Source of the DNA: DATAAM01 sp036260075
GTDB taxonomy: Bacteria > Actinomycetota > Acidimicrobiia > Acidimicrobiales > JAHWLA01
Length of the DNA: 21,610 nucleotides
Assembly: GCA_036260075.1 (NCBI GenBank)
Contig: DATAAM010000032.1
Coordinates: forward strand, 1 to 21,610
Reading direction: 5' to 3'
Shown here: positions 1 through 5,853 of the stretch, one piece after another
How the letters are laid out: every line of letters begins with the position of its first letter
How positions within the stretch are numbered: the first letter of the stretch is position 1
The notes under the pieces: generated by a model
Told to the model about the DNA's origin: nothing
The model's input: the letters and a program-made list of their open reading frames with translations, nothing else
The model's database searches: none
Program-made: the position numbers and the translations under genes

Positions 1-49
1 GTTTTGGGCACGGTTGCCCGCGCCTGCCGCGGGAAACCGTGCCCAAAAC
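1..49. terminator. Long hairpin downstream of selD
   Basis: Positions 1-15 (GTTTTGGGCACGGTT) are exactly complementary to 35-49. After one G/A mismatch the stem continues as 17-22 with 28-33, leaving a 5-nt loop, so about 21 base pairs in total. It lies 6 bases past the selD stop on the minus strand. This fits a rho-independent or bidirectional transcription end, but no T-run follows within the window. It could equally be one copy of a dispersed palindromic element. Only one copy is visible here. Confidence 0.6.
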
Positions 50-55
50 GAGGGG

Positions 56-1060
56 TTACGCCAGCTCGACGCGGGGCGGGGCGTCGAGGACCTCGCCCAC
101 GACGGTGAAGCCGGGGAGGTCGCGGGCGGCCGCGGGAGGCAGCGAGGCGAGCAGCCCGCCCGAGGTCTGCGGGTCGTAGGCCACCGCCTCCACCGCGGCG
201 GACACGCCGGGGCCGACGACGACCCGGCCCTCCAGGTGGGCGCGGTTGCGGGCGTCGCCGCCCGTGCGCACGCCCGCCTCGGCGGCCGCCGACGCGCCCG
301 GATAGACCGGCAGGGCCGCCGCCTCGAACCGCAGCGCCACGCCCGAGCGCTCGGCCACCTCCCATCCGTGCCCCAGCAGGCCGAACCCGGTCACGTCGGT
401 GACGGCGTGCGGCCCCACCGCCGCCAACACCTCGGCGGCCGACCGGTTCAGCGTTCGCATGCCCGCCACCGCCGCGGCCCGGGCCGCCTCGTCGCCGCCC
501 GCCAGCACGATGCCCGTGCCCAACGGCTTTGACAGCACGAGCACGTCGCCGGCCCGCGCATCCGCCTTCGACCACACCCGCTCGGGGTGCACCAGGCCCT
601 GCACGGCCAGCCCGAAGATCGGCTCCTCCGACCGGATGGTGTGGCCGCCCGCCACCACGCCGCCCGCCTCCTCCACAACGGCGGCCGCCGCCCGCAGCAC
701 CGCCGCCACCGCCTCCACCGGCAGCGATTCCGGGAAGGCGGCCACGTTGAGCGCGAGCACCACCCGGCCCCCCATGGCGAACACGTCGCTGCACGCGTTG
801 GCCGCGGCGATGGCGCCGAAGTCGGCCGGGTCGTCGACGAGCGGCGGGAAGAAGTCGGTGGTCGAGACCAGCGCCACGTCGTCGCCGAGGCGGAGCACGG
901 CGGCGTCGTCGGAGGGAGCCAGGCCCACGAGCAGCCCCGATGCCGAGGCGGCCAGCTCCGCCACCAGCGCCCGGAGGGGCGCCGCCCCCCACTTGGCGGC
1001 GCAGCCGCCGCAGGAGGTCCACTCCGTCAGCCGGACAGGCTCCGAAAAAAGTTCAGTCAT
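56..1060 (-). CDS. selD: Selenide, water dikinase (selenophosphate synthetase)
   Basis: SelD makes selenophosphate from selenide and ATP, the selenium donor for selenocysteine tRNA and selenouridine. The 334-aa product is close to the usual length of about 345 aa. Its N-terminus carries the Cys-Gly-Gly-Cys-Ala-Ala-Lys motif (C17, C20, K23), matching the catalytic Cys/Lys loop of the family. The AIRS/PurM-type ATP-binding fold is evident from the DDAAV and TTDFFPPLVDD segments, the NACSDVFAMGG motif and DVTGFGLLGH. The active site uses Cys, not selenocysteine, with no in-frame TGA. The ATG at 1058-1060 is followed directly by the conserved N-terminus. No strong Shine-Dalgarno is visible. No selA, selB or selC is in the window, so whether it serves Sec or selenouridine cannot be told. 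Confidence 0.95.
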   Translation of the reverse strand: MTELFSEPVRLTEWTSCGGCAAKWGAAPLRALVAELAASASGLLVGLAPSDDAAVLRLGDDVALVSTTDFFPPLVDDPADFGAIAAANACSDVFAMGGRVVLALNVAAFPESLPVEAVAAVLRAAAAVVEEAGGVVAGGHTIRSEEPIFGLAVQGLVHPERVWSKADARAGDVLVLSKPLGTGIVLAGGDEAARAAAVAGMRTLNRSAAEVLAAVGPHAVTDVTGFGLLGHGWEVAERSGVALRFEAAALPVYPGASAAAEAGVRTGGDARNRAHLEGRVVVGPGVSAAVEAVAYDPQTSGGLLASLPPAAARDLPGFTVVGEVLDAPPRVELA

Positions 1061-1079
1061 CGTGCAGACGATCTTCGCT

Positions 1080-1093
1080 CAGTGGGAACACTG
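1080..1093. promoter_or_regulatory. Short palindrome between selD and the 75-aa gene
   Basis: CAGTG-GGAA-CACTG is a perfect 5-bp inverted repeat with a 4-nt spacer. It lies 20 bases upstream of the selD start in the 130-bp divergent intergenic region (1061-1190). The shape and place suit a repressor or activator site, but such a short palindrome can occur by chance. I could not identify a convincing -10/-35 pair for either flanking gene in this region. Confidence 0.25.
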
Positions 1094-1190
1094 CCGTCTT
1101 GCGCACGAAGCACGAGGGGCGCAGGATGGAGTCGATTGCTCCAAGCACGCAGTTCCACCCCATCCGAGGCGAGGGCAGGGGGAGTCGAGC

Positions 1191-1418
1191 ATGGCGACAG
1201 GTGCAGAGCTGCTCGTGGAGGAGTACGTGAAGCCGGGGACGCGCGTCGAGGTGCGCAGCCGCTTCGACGACCGGTGGGCCCGGGGGTTCGAGGTGGCCGA
1301 GGTGCTGCCTGAGGGATACCGCCTGCGCCGGCTCTCCGACGGCAGCGTGCTGCCCGCCGAGTTCCCCTTCGACGACGTGCGCCGGGAGCGGAAGAAGCAG
1401 GGCCTCTGGTGGTACTGA
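1191..1418 (+). CDS. Small conserved-looking protein, Tudor/SH3-like barrel (hypothetical)
   Basis: A 75-aa protein. The start is the ATG at 1191, preceded by the purine-rich AGGGGGAG (1177-1184) at Shine-Dalgarno distance; longer in-frame upstream extensions only mirror selD. The sequence alternates short beta strands: GTRVEVRSRFDDRW, then GFEVAEVLPEGYRLRRLSDGS, then LPAEFPFDDVRRE, ending in basic and aromatic residues (KKQGLWWY). The pattern of V-EVR, a W/G turn, a Y-LRR-SDGS-LP strand and a DVR close resembles small Tudor/Agenet or SH3-like barrels that bind protein tails or nucleic acid. That fold is inferred from the pattern only and no function is known. It stands alone, divergent from selD and convergent with the GYD gene. 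Confidence 0.75.
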   Translation: MATGAELLVEEYVKPGTRVEVRSRFDDRWARGFEVAEVLPEGYRLRRLSDGSVLPAEFPFDDVRRERKKQGLWWY

Positions 1419-1427
1419 GCCGCTGAC

Positions 1428-1451
1428 CTCCGCCGTTCTGGACCGGCGGGG
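1428..1451. terminator. Hairpin between convergent genes
   Basis: CTCCGCCG (1428-1435) pairs with CGGCGGGG (1444-1451), including one G-T pair, around an 8-nt loop. It sits in the 38-bp gap between the stops of the 75-aa gene (+) and the GYD gene (-), so it could end both transcripts. No T-run follows on either strand. Confidence 0.4.
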
Positions 1452-1456
1452 TGAGG

Positions 1457-1747
1457 CTAGGGCTCGCGCAGGCGGGCCAGGTACTCGTCGATCGGGATGG
1501 CCGACATGGTGAGCGTCTTGACCGTGCCGCGCGCCCCGAGGACGAGCGCCACCTTGGCCATCGTGACTTCGTCGGGCGCCTCCAGGATGTTGCAGAAGTC
1601 GTAGGGCCCGAGCAGGGCGAACTGCTCCAGCACCCGTACGCCCAGCGCCTCCAGCTCGGCATTGACCGCCTTGGCCCGCTCGGGGTTCTCCCGCAGCGTG
1701 GCCGCCCCTTCCGGGCCGAGCGTGGACAGCATCACGAACGTCGGCAT
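1457..1747 (-). CDS. GYD-domain protein
   Basis: A 96-aa protein that matches the GYD family (small ferredoxin-fold, alpha/beta barrel-like proteins). It opens with a beta strand (PTFVMLSTL) and has the family segment LEQFALLGPYDFCNILEAPDE, where the classic GxYD appears as GPYD, followed by KVALVLGARGTVKTLTMSAIPIDEYLARL. Family members are often annotated only as GYD proteins and no reaction is established. The ATG at 1745-1747 follows a TAGCGT box by 6 nt, so it is probably translated from a leaderless mRNA. That -10 box begins 4 bases after the stop of the RpiB-like gene, so the gene likely has its own promoter although it follows that gene on the same strand. Confidence 0.85.
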   Translation of the reverse strand: MPTFVMLSTLGPEGAATLRENPERAKAVNAELEALGVRVLEQFALLGPYDFCNILEAPDEVTMAKVALVLGARGTVKTLTMSAIPIDEYLARLREP

Positions 1748-1753
1748 GCGCGC

Positions 1754-1759
1754 ACGCTA
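1754..1759 (-). promoter_or_regulatory. -10 box TAGCGT for the GYD gene (leaderless)
   Basis: Read on the minus strand, TAGCGT is followed by 6 nt (GCGCGC) and then the ATG. This matches the TAnnnT -10 element spaced so that transcription starts at the A of the start codon. There is no Shine-Dalgarno sequence in the gap. Confidence 0.55.
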
Positions 1760-1762
1760 GCG

Positions 1763-2170
1763 CTAACCGACGCGAGCGATCTGCTCGCGCTCGTCATCGT
1801 CGGGCTCGGTGGCCAGGAAGGCCTCGAGCATCTCCCGGGCCAGCGGCTCGGTGGTGAGCCGCAGCGACAGGGCGAGCACGTTGGCGTCGTTCCAGCGGCG
1901 GGCGCCCCGGGCGGTCTCGGCGTCGGTGCACAGGGCGGCCCGCACCCCGGGCACCTTGTTGGCCGCCATCGACACGCCGGTGCCCGTCCAGCAGCACACG
2001 ACGCCCCGGTCGGCCTCGCCCCCCGCCACCGCTTCGGCGACGGCCCGCCCGACATCGGCCCACCTCTCGCCGTCGGCCACCACGACGACGTCGTGGTCAC
2101 GACGGCGCAGCTCCTCCACGATCTCCTCCGTCAGCGGCGTCCGCTCGTCGGTGCCGAACACGATCCTCAC
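1763..2170 (-). CDS. RpiB/LacAB-family sugar-phosphate isomerase-like protein, variant active site
   Basis: A 135-aa Rossmann-like protein whose whole length aligns with ribose-5-phosphate isomerase B. It has the N-terminal strand ending in GTDE, the central GVVCCWTGTGVSMAANK loop and the RRWNDANVLALSLR segment. C60 lines up with the catalytic Cys66 of E. coli RpiB. However, the DH pair near the N-terminus is D8-E9, the glycine after the catalytic Cys is W61, and the His of the family HND motif (His99 in E. coli) is W93. The loss of both histidines argues for a different substrate or a non-isomerase role, so I do not use the symbol rpiB. The GTG start at 2168-2170 sits 7 nt after a TAGCCT box. 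It is divergent from map and followed by the GYD gene. Confidence 0.85.
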   Translation of the reverse strand: MRIVFGTDERTPLTEEIVEELRRRDHDVVVVADGERWADVGRAVAEAVAGGEADRGVVCCWTGTGVSMAANKVPGVRAALCTDAETARGARRWNDANVLALSLRLTTEPLAREMLEAFLATEPDDDEREQIARVG

Positions 2171-2177
2171 GCCTGCC

Positions 2178-2183
2178 AGGCTA
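2178..2183 (-). promoter_or_regulatory. -10 box TAGCCT for the RpiB-like gene (leaderless)
   Basis: On the minus strand TAGCCT is followed by 7 nt (GGCAGGC) and then the GTG start. This fits a leaderless or one-base-leader transcript. The box lies inside the 20-bp gap to the divergent map start. Confidence 0.55.
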
Positions 2184-2190
2184 GTAAGCG

Positions 2191-3126
2191 ATGTCGACGG
2201 TGCTGCCGAAGTCGAACGACCCCTGCTGGTGCGGCAGCGGCCGGAAGTTCAAGCGCTGCCACAAGGTGGCCGAGGAGCGGGTGCGGCCCGGCCGGGTCAG
2301 CCCCCCTCGTCCGGTGCCCGACCACATCCCCCGGCCGCCGTACGCCGACAGCGGCGAGGTGGAGCCCTGGGACGAGCCCCTGGTGAAGCCGCCCGAGGTG
2401 ATCGAGCGCATGCGGCGGGCGGGGCGGCTGGCCGCCGAGGTGCTGCAACAGGTGGGCGCCGCCGTGCGCCCCGGCGTCACCACCGACGAGCTCGACCGCC
2501 TCTGCCACGAGGCCCTCGTGGAGCGGGGCGCCTACCCCAGCCCGCTCAACTACAACGGCTTCCCCAAGTCGCTGTGCACCTCGGTGAACGAGGTGATCTG
2601 CCACGGCATCCCCGACGACCGGGAGCTGCGCGACGGCGACATCGTCAACCTCGACGTGACGGCCTACCTCGACGGTGTGCACGGCGACACCAACGCCACG
2701 TTCCTCGTGGGCCGGGTCGACGAGGCGTCCCGACGGCTGGTGGAGGTGACGCGGCGCTGCCTCGACGTCGGCATCGAGGCGGTGAAGCCGGGCAGGCCGA
2801 TCTCCGACATCGGCCGGGCCATCGAGGACGTGGCCCGGGCCCACCACTACGGCGTGGTACGGGCGTTCGTGGGCCACGGGATCGGCGAGCAGTTCCACAC
2901 CAGCCTGCACGTCCCCCACTACTACGAGCCCAGCGCCCGCACAGTCATGGAGCCGGGCATGACCTTCACCATCGAGCCCATGATCACCATGGGCGACTGG
3001 CGCCCGGTCGTCTGGGACGACGGGTGGACGGCGGTCACCGCCGACGGCCGGCGCACGGCGCAGTTCGAGCACACGGTGCTCGTCACCGACGACGGCGCCG
3101 AGGTGCTGACGCGGTGCGACGCGTAG
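2191..3126 (+). CDS. map: Type I methionine aminopeptidase with N-terminal SEC-C zinc motif
   Basis: Removes the initiator methionine from nascent proteins in the cytoplasm. The 311-aa product starts with a SEC-C motif (C12, C14, C23, H24 in NDPCWCGSGRKFKRCH), the small zinc knuckle also found in SecA and in some long methionine aminopeptidases, likely for ribosome docking. A proline-rich linker (about 31-68) leads to the pita-bread catalytic domain. All five metal ligands are visible: D155, D166, H229, E262 and E293. The substrate His is H138 in ICHGIP. The ATG at 2191 is 20 bp from the divergent RpiB-like start and has no clear Shine-Dalgarno. Its last 13 bases overlap the start of the alpha-mannosidase gene, so the two are probably co-transcribed. 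Confidence 0.95.
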   Translation: MSTVLPKSNDPCWCGSGRKFKRCHKVAEERVRPGRVSPPRPVPDHIPRPPYADSGEVEPWDEPLVKPPEVIERMRRAGRLAAEVLQQVGAAVRPGVTTDELDRLCHEALVERGAYPSPLNYNGFPKSLCTSVNEVICHGIPDDRELRDGDIVNLDVTAYLDGVHGDTNATFLVGRVDEASRRLVEVTRRCLDVGIEAVKPGRPISDIGRAIEDVARAHHYGVVRAFVGHGIGEQFHTSLHVPHYYEPSARTVMEPGMTFTIEPMITMGDWRPVVWDDGWTAVTADGRRTAQFEHTVLVTDDGAEVLTRCDA

Positions 3127-5693
3127 CGATCGTCGCCCACACGCACTGGGACCGCGAGTGGTACGCGCCGTTCCAGGCCTTCCGACTGCGGCTGGTCGAC
3201 CTGCTCGACGAGTTCCTGCCCCTGCTGGAACGCGACCTGTCCTACGCCCGCTTCCTGCTCGACGGCCAGATGGCCGTGGTCGACGACTACCTGGAGGTGC
3301 GGCCGGAGGAGGAGCCCCGGCTGCGGCGGCTGGCGGCGAGCGGGCGGCTGTCCATGGGGCCGTGGTACGTGCTCATGGACGAGTTCCTCGTGTCGGGCGA
3401 GACGATCGTGCGCGACCTGCAGCTGGGCATCGAGCGGGCCGCCGCCTTCGGGGGCGCCTCGCCCGTCGGCTACCTGCCCGACATGTTCGGCCACATCGCG
3501 CAGATGCCCCAGCTCCTGCGGCTGGCGGGCATGGAGCACGCGGTGGTGTGGCGGGGCGTGCCGTCGGCCGTCGACAAAACCGGCTTCTGGTGGTCGGCGC
3601 CCGACGGCTCCACGGTGCGCGCCGAGTACCTCGTCACCGGCTACGGCAACGGCGCCGCCGTCCCCGACGACGCCAAGGCGCTGCTGCGCCGTCTCGCCGC
3701 CCACGAGGCGGAGATCGGCTCGTTCCTGTTGGACGGGATGCTCTTCATGAACGGGACCGACCACCAGGTGCCGCAGCCGTGGCTGGGCCGGGTGGTGGCC
3801 GAGGCCAACGCCGTCCAGTCCGACTACGAGCTGGTCGTCACCTCGCTGGCCGAGTACCTGGCGTCGGCGCCGGTGGAGGGGCTGCCGTCGTGGACGGGCG
3901 AGCTGCGGTCGGGCGCGCGAGCCAACCTGCTCATGGGGGTGGCGTCCAACCGGGTGGACGTCAAGCAGGCGGCGGCCCGGGCCGAACGGGCCTTGGAGCG
4001 ACGGGCCGAGCCGCTCGCGGCGCTGTTCCTGTCCCGGTGGCCGCAGCGGTTGTTCGACCTCGCCTGGCGGGAGGTGATCCGCAACGCCGCCCACGACTCG
4101 GTGTGCGCCTGCTCGTCCGACGAGACGGTGGCGGCCGTGCTGCACCGCTACGGCGAGGCCCGCCAGATCGCCGAAGGGCTGGCCGAGCGGGCGCTGACGT
4201 CGGTGGGCCGTTCCATGCGGGACGCGGGCGTCGTGGTGGTGAACCCGTCGGCCCGCCCGCGGGGCGGCCTGGTGGAGCTGCTGCTGCCCGGCTCGGGGCC
4301 GGTGGAGGGCGCGCAGGTGCTGGAGGCGCGGGCGGCGACACTGTCCGACGAGCGCATCGCCGCCCGCGACCTGGGCGGCCTGCTGGGCCAGATCCGGGGG
4401 CAGCAGCTCGACCAGTCCACGTTCGTCAACGCCATCCGGGTGGAGGAGACCGAGGAAGGCATCGACATCGTGCTGGAGGCCGACGCCCGGCTGCGCACGG
4501 AGTTCCTCGTCGACCAGGTGAAGCGCGACCTCTACGCCCGGGCGGGCTCCGATCCCGACCGGCCGGTGCGGGTGCGCATCGAGCAACCGCCGAGCATGCG
4601 GGTGCTGACGCGGGTGGAGGACGTGCCCGGCTTCGGCTGGGCGATGTGGGCGCCGGAGCCGCCCACGTGCGCGCCGGTTGCCGTCGAGGGTCGGCGGCTG
4701 GCGAACGGGCTGGTGGAGGTCGAGGTCGCCGCCGACGGCACGTTCTCCGTCGACGGCGCCTGCGGGTTCGACCGACTGGTCGACGGCCTCGACGTGGGCG
4801 ACACCTACAACTGGTGCCCGGCCGAGCACGACGTGCCGGTGGACGCGCCGTCGTCCGTGGAGGTGGCAGCCGTCGAGTCGGGACCGATGCGCGGCCTCCT
4901 CGCCGTGCGGCGGGTGTACGAGTGGCAGGGCGTGCAGGTGCCCGTCACCACCGTGGTCGAGTTGCACGCGGGCGAGCGCCTGGTGCGCGTGCGCACGTCG
5001 TTCGTCAACCCGGTGTGGGGCCACCGCCTGCGGGCGCACTTCCCGCTGCCCCGACGGGCCTCGTCGTCGTCGGCCGAGTGCGCGTTCGCAGTGGTGGAGC
5101 GGGGGCTGGACGCCGAGGGGGGGCCGACGGAGGCGGGCCTGCCCACGTTCCCGTCCCGGCGGTTCGTCCAGGCGGGCGGGCTCACCGTCGTGCACGAGGG
5201 CCTCCTGGAGTACGAGGTCGTGGACGGGGGCACCGAGGTGGCGCTCACGCTGCTGCGCTCCACAGGGATGCTCTCGCAGGTCGACATCCCCACCCGCCCG
5301 CTGTCGGCCGGCCCCCCGATCCCACTGGAAGGACCGAAGCTGCTCGGGCCGGTCGACGTGCGCTACGGCCTGTTCGTGGGCGACGACGCCGACCCGTACG
5401 CGCTGGTCGACGACGCGTTCCTGCCGCTCGAGGTGGTGCACGCCGACGGCGGCGGCACCCGCGAGCCGACAGGCTCCGCGCTCGACGTGCACGGGGCGGA
5501 GGTGTCCGCCGTCGTGCGCCGGGCCGAGGCGCTGGAGGTGCGGGTGTTCAACCCGTCCCCGGAGCCCACGACCGTGACGATCGAGGGACGCTCGGGTTGG
5601 CTGGTCGACCTCCTCGGCCGGCCGCTGGCGCCCTTCGAGGGGGCGTTCGAGCTACGCCCCTGGGGCATCGCCACCGCTCGCCTCGACGACTGA
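3114..5693 (+). CDS. Glycoside hydrolase family 38 alpha-mannosidase
   Basis: A predicted retaining, zinc-dependent alpha-mannosidase of 859 aa, a normal length for bacterial GH38 enzymes of the MngB type. The N-terminal HTHWDREW motif supplies zinc ligands H11 and D13. The catalytic nucleophile is D123 in YLPDMFGHIAQMPQ. NGTDHQVPQ and the AWREVIRNAAHDSVCACSSDE helix (middle domain) follow, then the long beta-sandwich C-terminal region to the end. No signal peptide is seen, so it should act in the cytoplasm, perhaps on mannosylglycerate-like solutes or glycan fragments. The GTG at 3114 is chosen because it directly precedes the conserved first strand (VAIVAHTHWD). It overlaps the map stop by 13 nt in another frame. 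Substrate cannot be read from sequence. Confidence 0.93.
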   Translation: MRRVAIVAHTHWDREWYAPFQAFRLRLVDLLDEFLPLLERDLSYARFLLDGQMAVVDDYLEVRPEEEPRLRRLAASGRLSMGPWYVLMDEFLVSGETIVRDLQLGIERAAAFGGASPVGYLPDMFGHIAQMPQLLRLAGMEHAVVWRGVPSAVDKTGFWWSAPDGSTVRAEYLVTGYGNGAAVPDDAKALLRRLAAHEAEIGSFLLDGMLFMNGTDHQVPQPWLGRVVAEANAVQSDYELVVTSLAEYLASAPVEGLPSWTGELRSGARANLLMGVASNRVDVKQAAARAERALERRAEPLAALFLSRWPQRLFDLAWREVIRNAAHDSVCACSSDETVAAVLHRYGEARQIAEGLAERALTSVGRSMRDAGVVVVNPSARPRGGLVELLLPGSGPVEGAQVLEARAATLSDERIAARDLGGLLGQIRGQQLDQSTFVNAIRVEETEEGIDIVLEADARLRTEFLVDQVKRDLYARAGSDPDRPVRVRIEQPPSMRVLTRVEDVPGFGWAMWAPEPPTCAPVAVEGRRLANGLVEVEVAADGTFSVDGACGFDRLVDGLDVGDTYNWCPAEHDVPVDAPSSVEVAAVESGPMRGLLAVRRVYEWQGVQVPVTTVVELHAGERLVRVRTSFVNPVWGHRLRAHFPLPRRASSSSAECAFAVVERGLDAEGGPTEAGLPTFPSRRFVQAGGLTVVHEGLLEYEVVDGGTEVALTLLRSTGMLSQVDIPTRPLSAGPPIPLEGPKLLGPVDVRYGLFVGDDADPYALVDDAFLPLEVVHADGGGTREPTGSALDVHGAEVSAVVRRAEALEVRVFNPSPEPTTVTIEGRSGWLVDLLGRPLAPFEGAFELRPWGIATARLDD

Positions 5694-5808
5694 GCACTCG
5701 TCCGGCCCGCAATCCGGCCGATAACAGGCCCAAGTTTGCAGCCAGAACGAGGAAGTGGCAATCGTCGATGAGAAGCGAACGACGCTCTCGACAGACCCGC
5801 GCCTGCCC

Positions 5809-5853
5809 AGTGGAGGCCTTTTTGTCTGCTCAGCGGGCCAAAGGGCCTCCACT
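5809..5853. terminator. Inverted repeat between convergent glycosidase genes
   Basis: AGTGGAGGCC (5809-5818) is the exact complement of GGCCTCCACT (5844-5853), with a 25-nt loop that begins with TTTTT. The right arm lies inside the last codons of the minus-strand gene and the left arm past its stop. This lies in the convergent region between the alpha-mannosidase and the glycosidase-like gene. It may end transcription, but the T-run is in the loop and not after the stem. The rest of the 136-bp gap (5694-5829) shows no gene. Confidence 0.4.

Noticed and set aside
1..49. CRISPR repeat, because of the GTTTT start and palindrome
   Set aside because: Only one copy is present with no spacers or cas genes, and the stem is continuous across the whole unit.
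1061..1190. A tRNA-Sec or another small RNA beside selD
   Set aside because: The 130-bp gap has no cloverleaf, CCA end or anticodon arm that I can fold by eye.
2922..5492. An 856-codon open frame on the minus strand opposite the alpha-mannosidase, and similar very long frames at 3158-6664 (+), 6815-10426 (-), 16000-20469 (+) and 17894-21472 (-)
   Set aside because: They are shadows of real genes in high-GC DNA: Arg/Gly/Pro/His-rich products without motifs, running across several real genes with clear family matches in the other frame.
5694..5829. A small gene in the gap between the convergent glycosidases
   Set aside because: No frame with a start and a ribosome site longer than a few codons; only the inverted repeat stands out.
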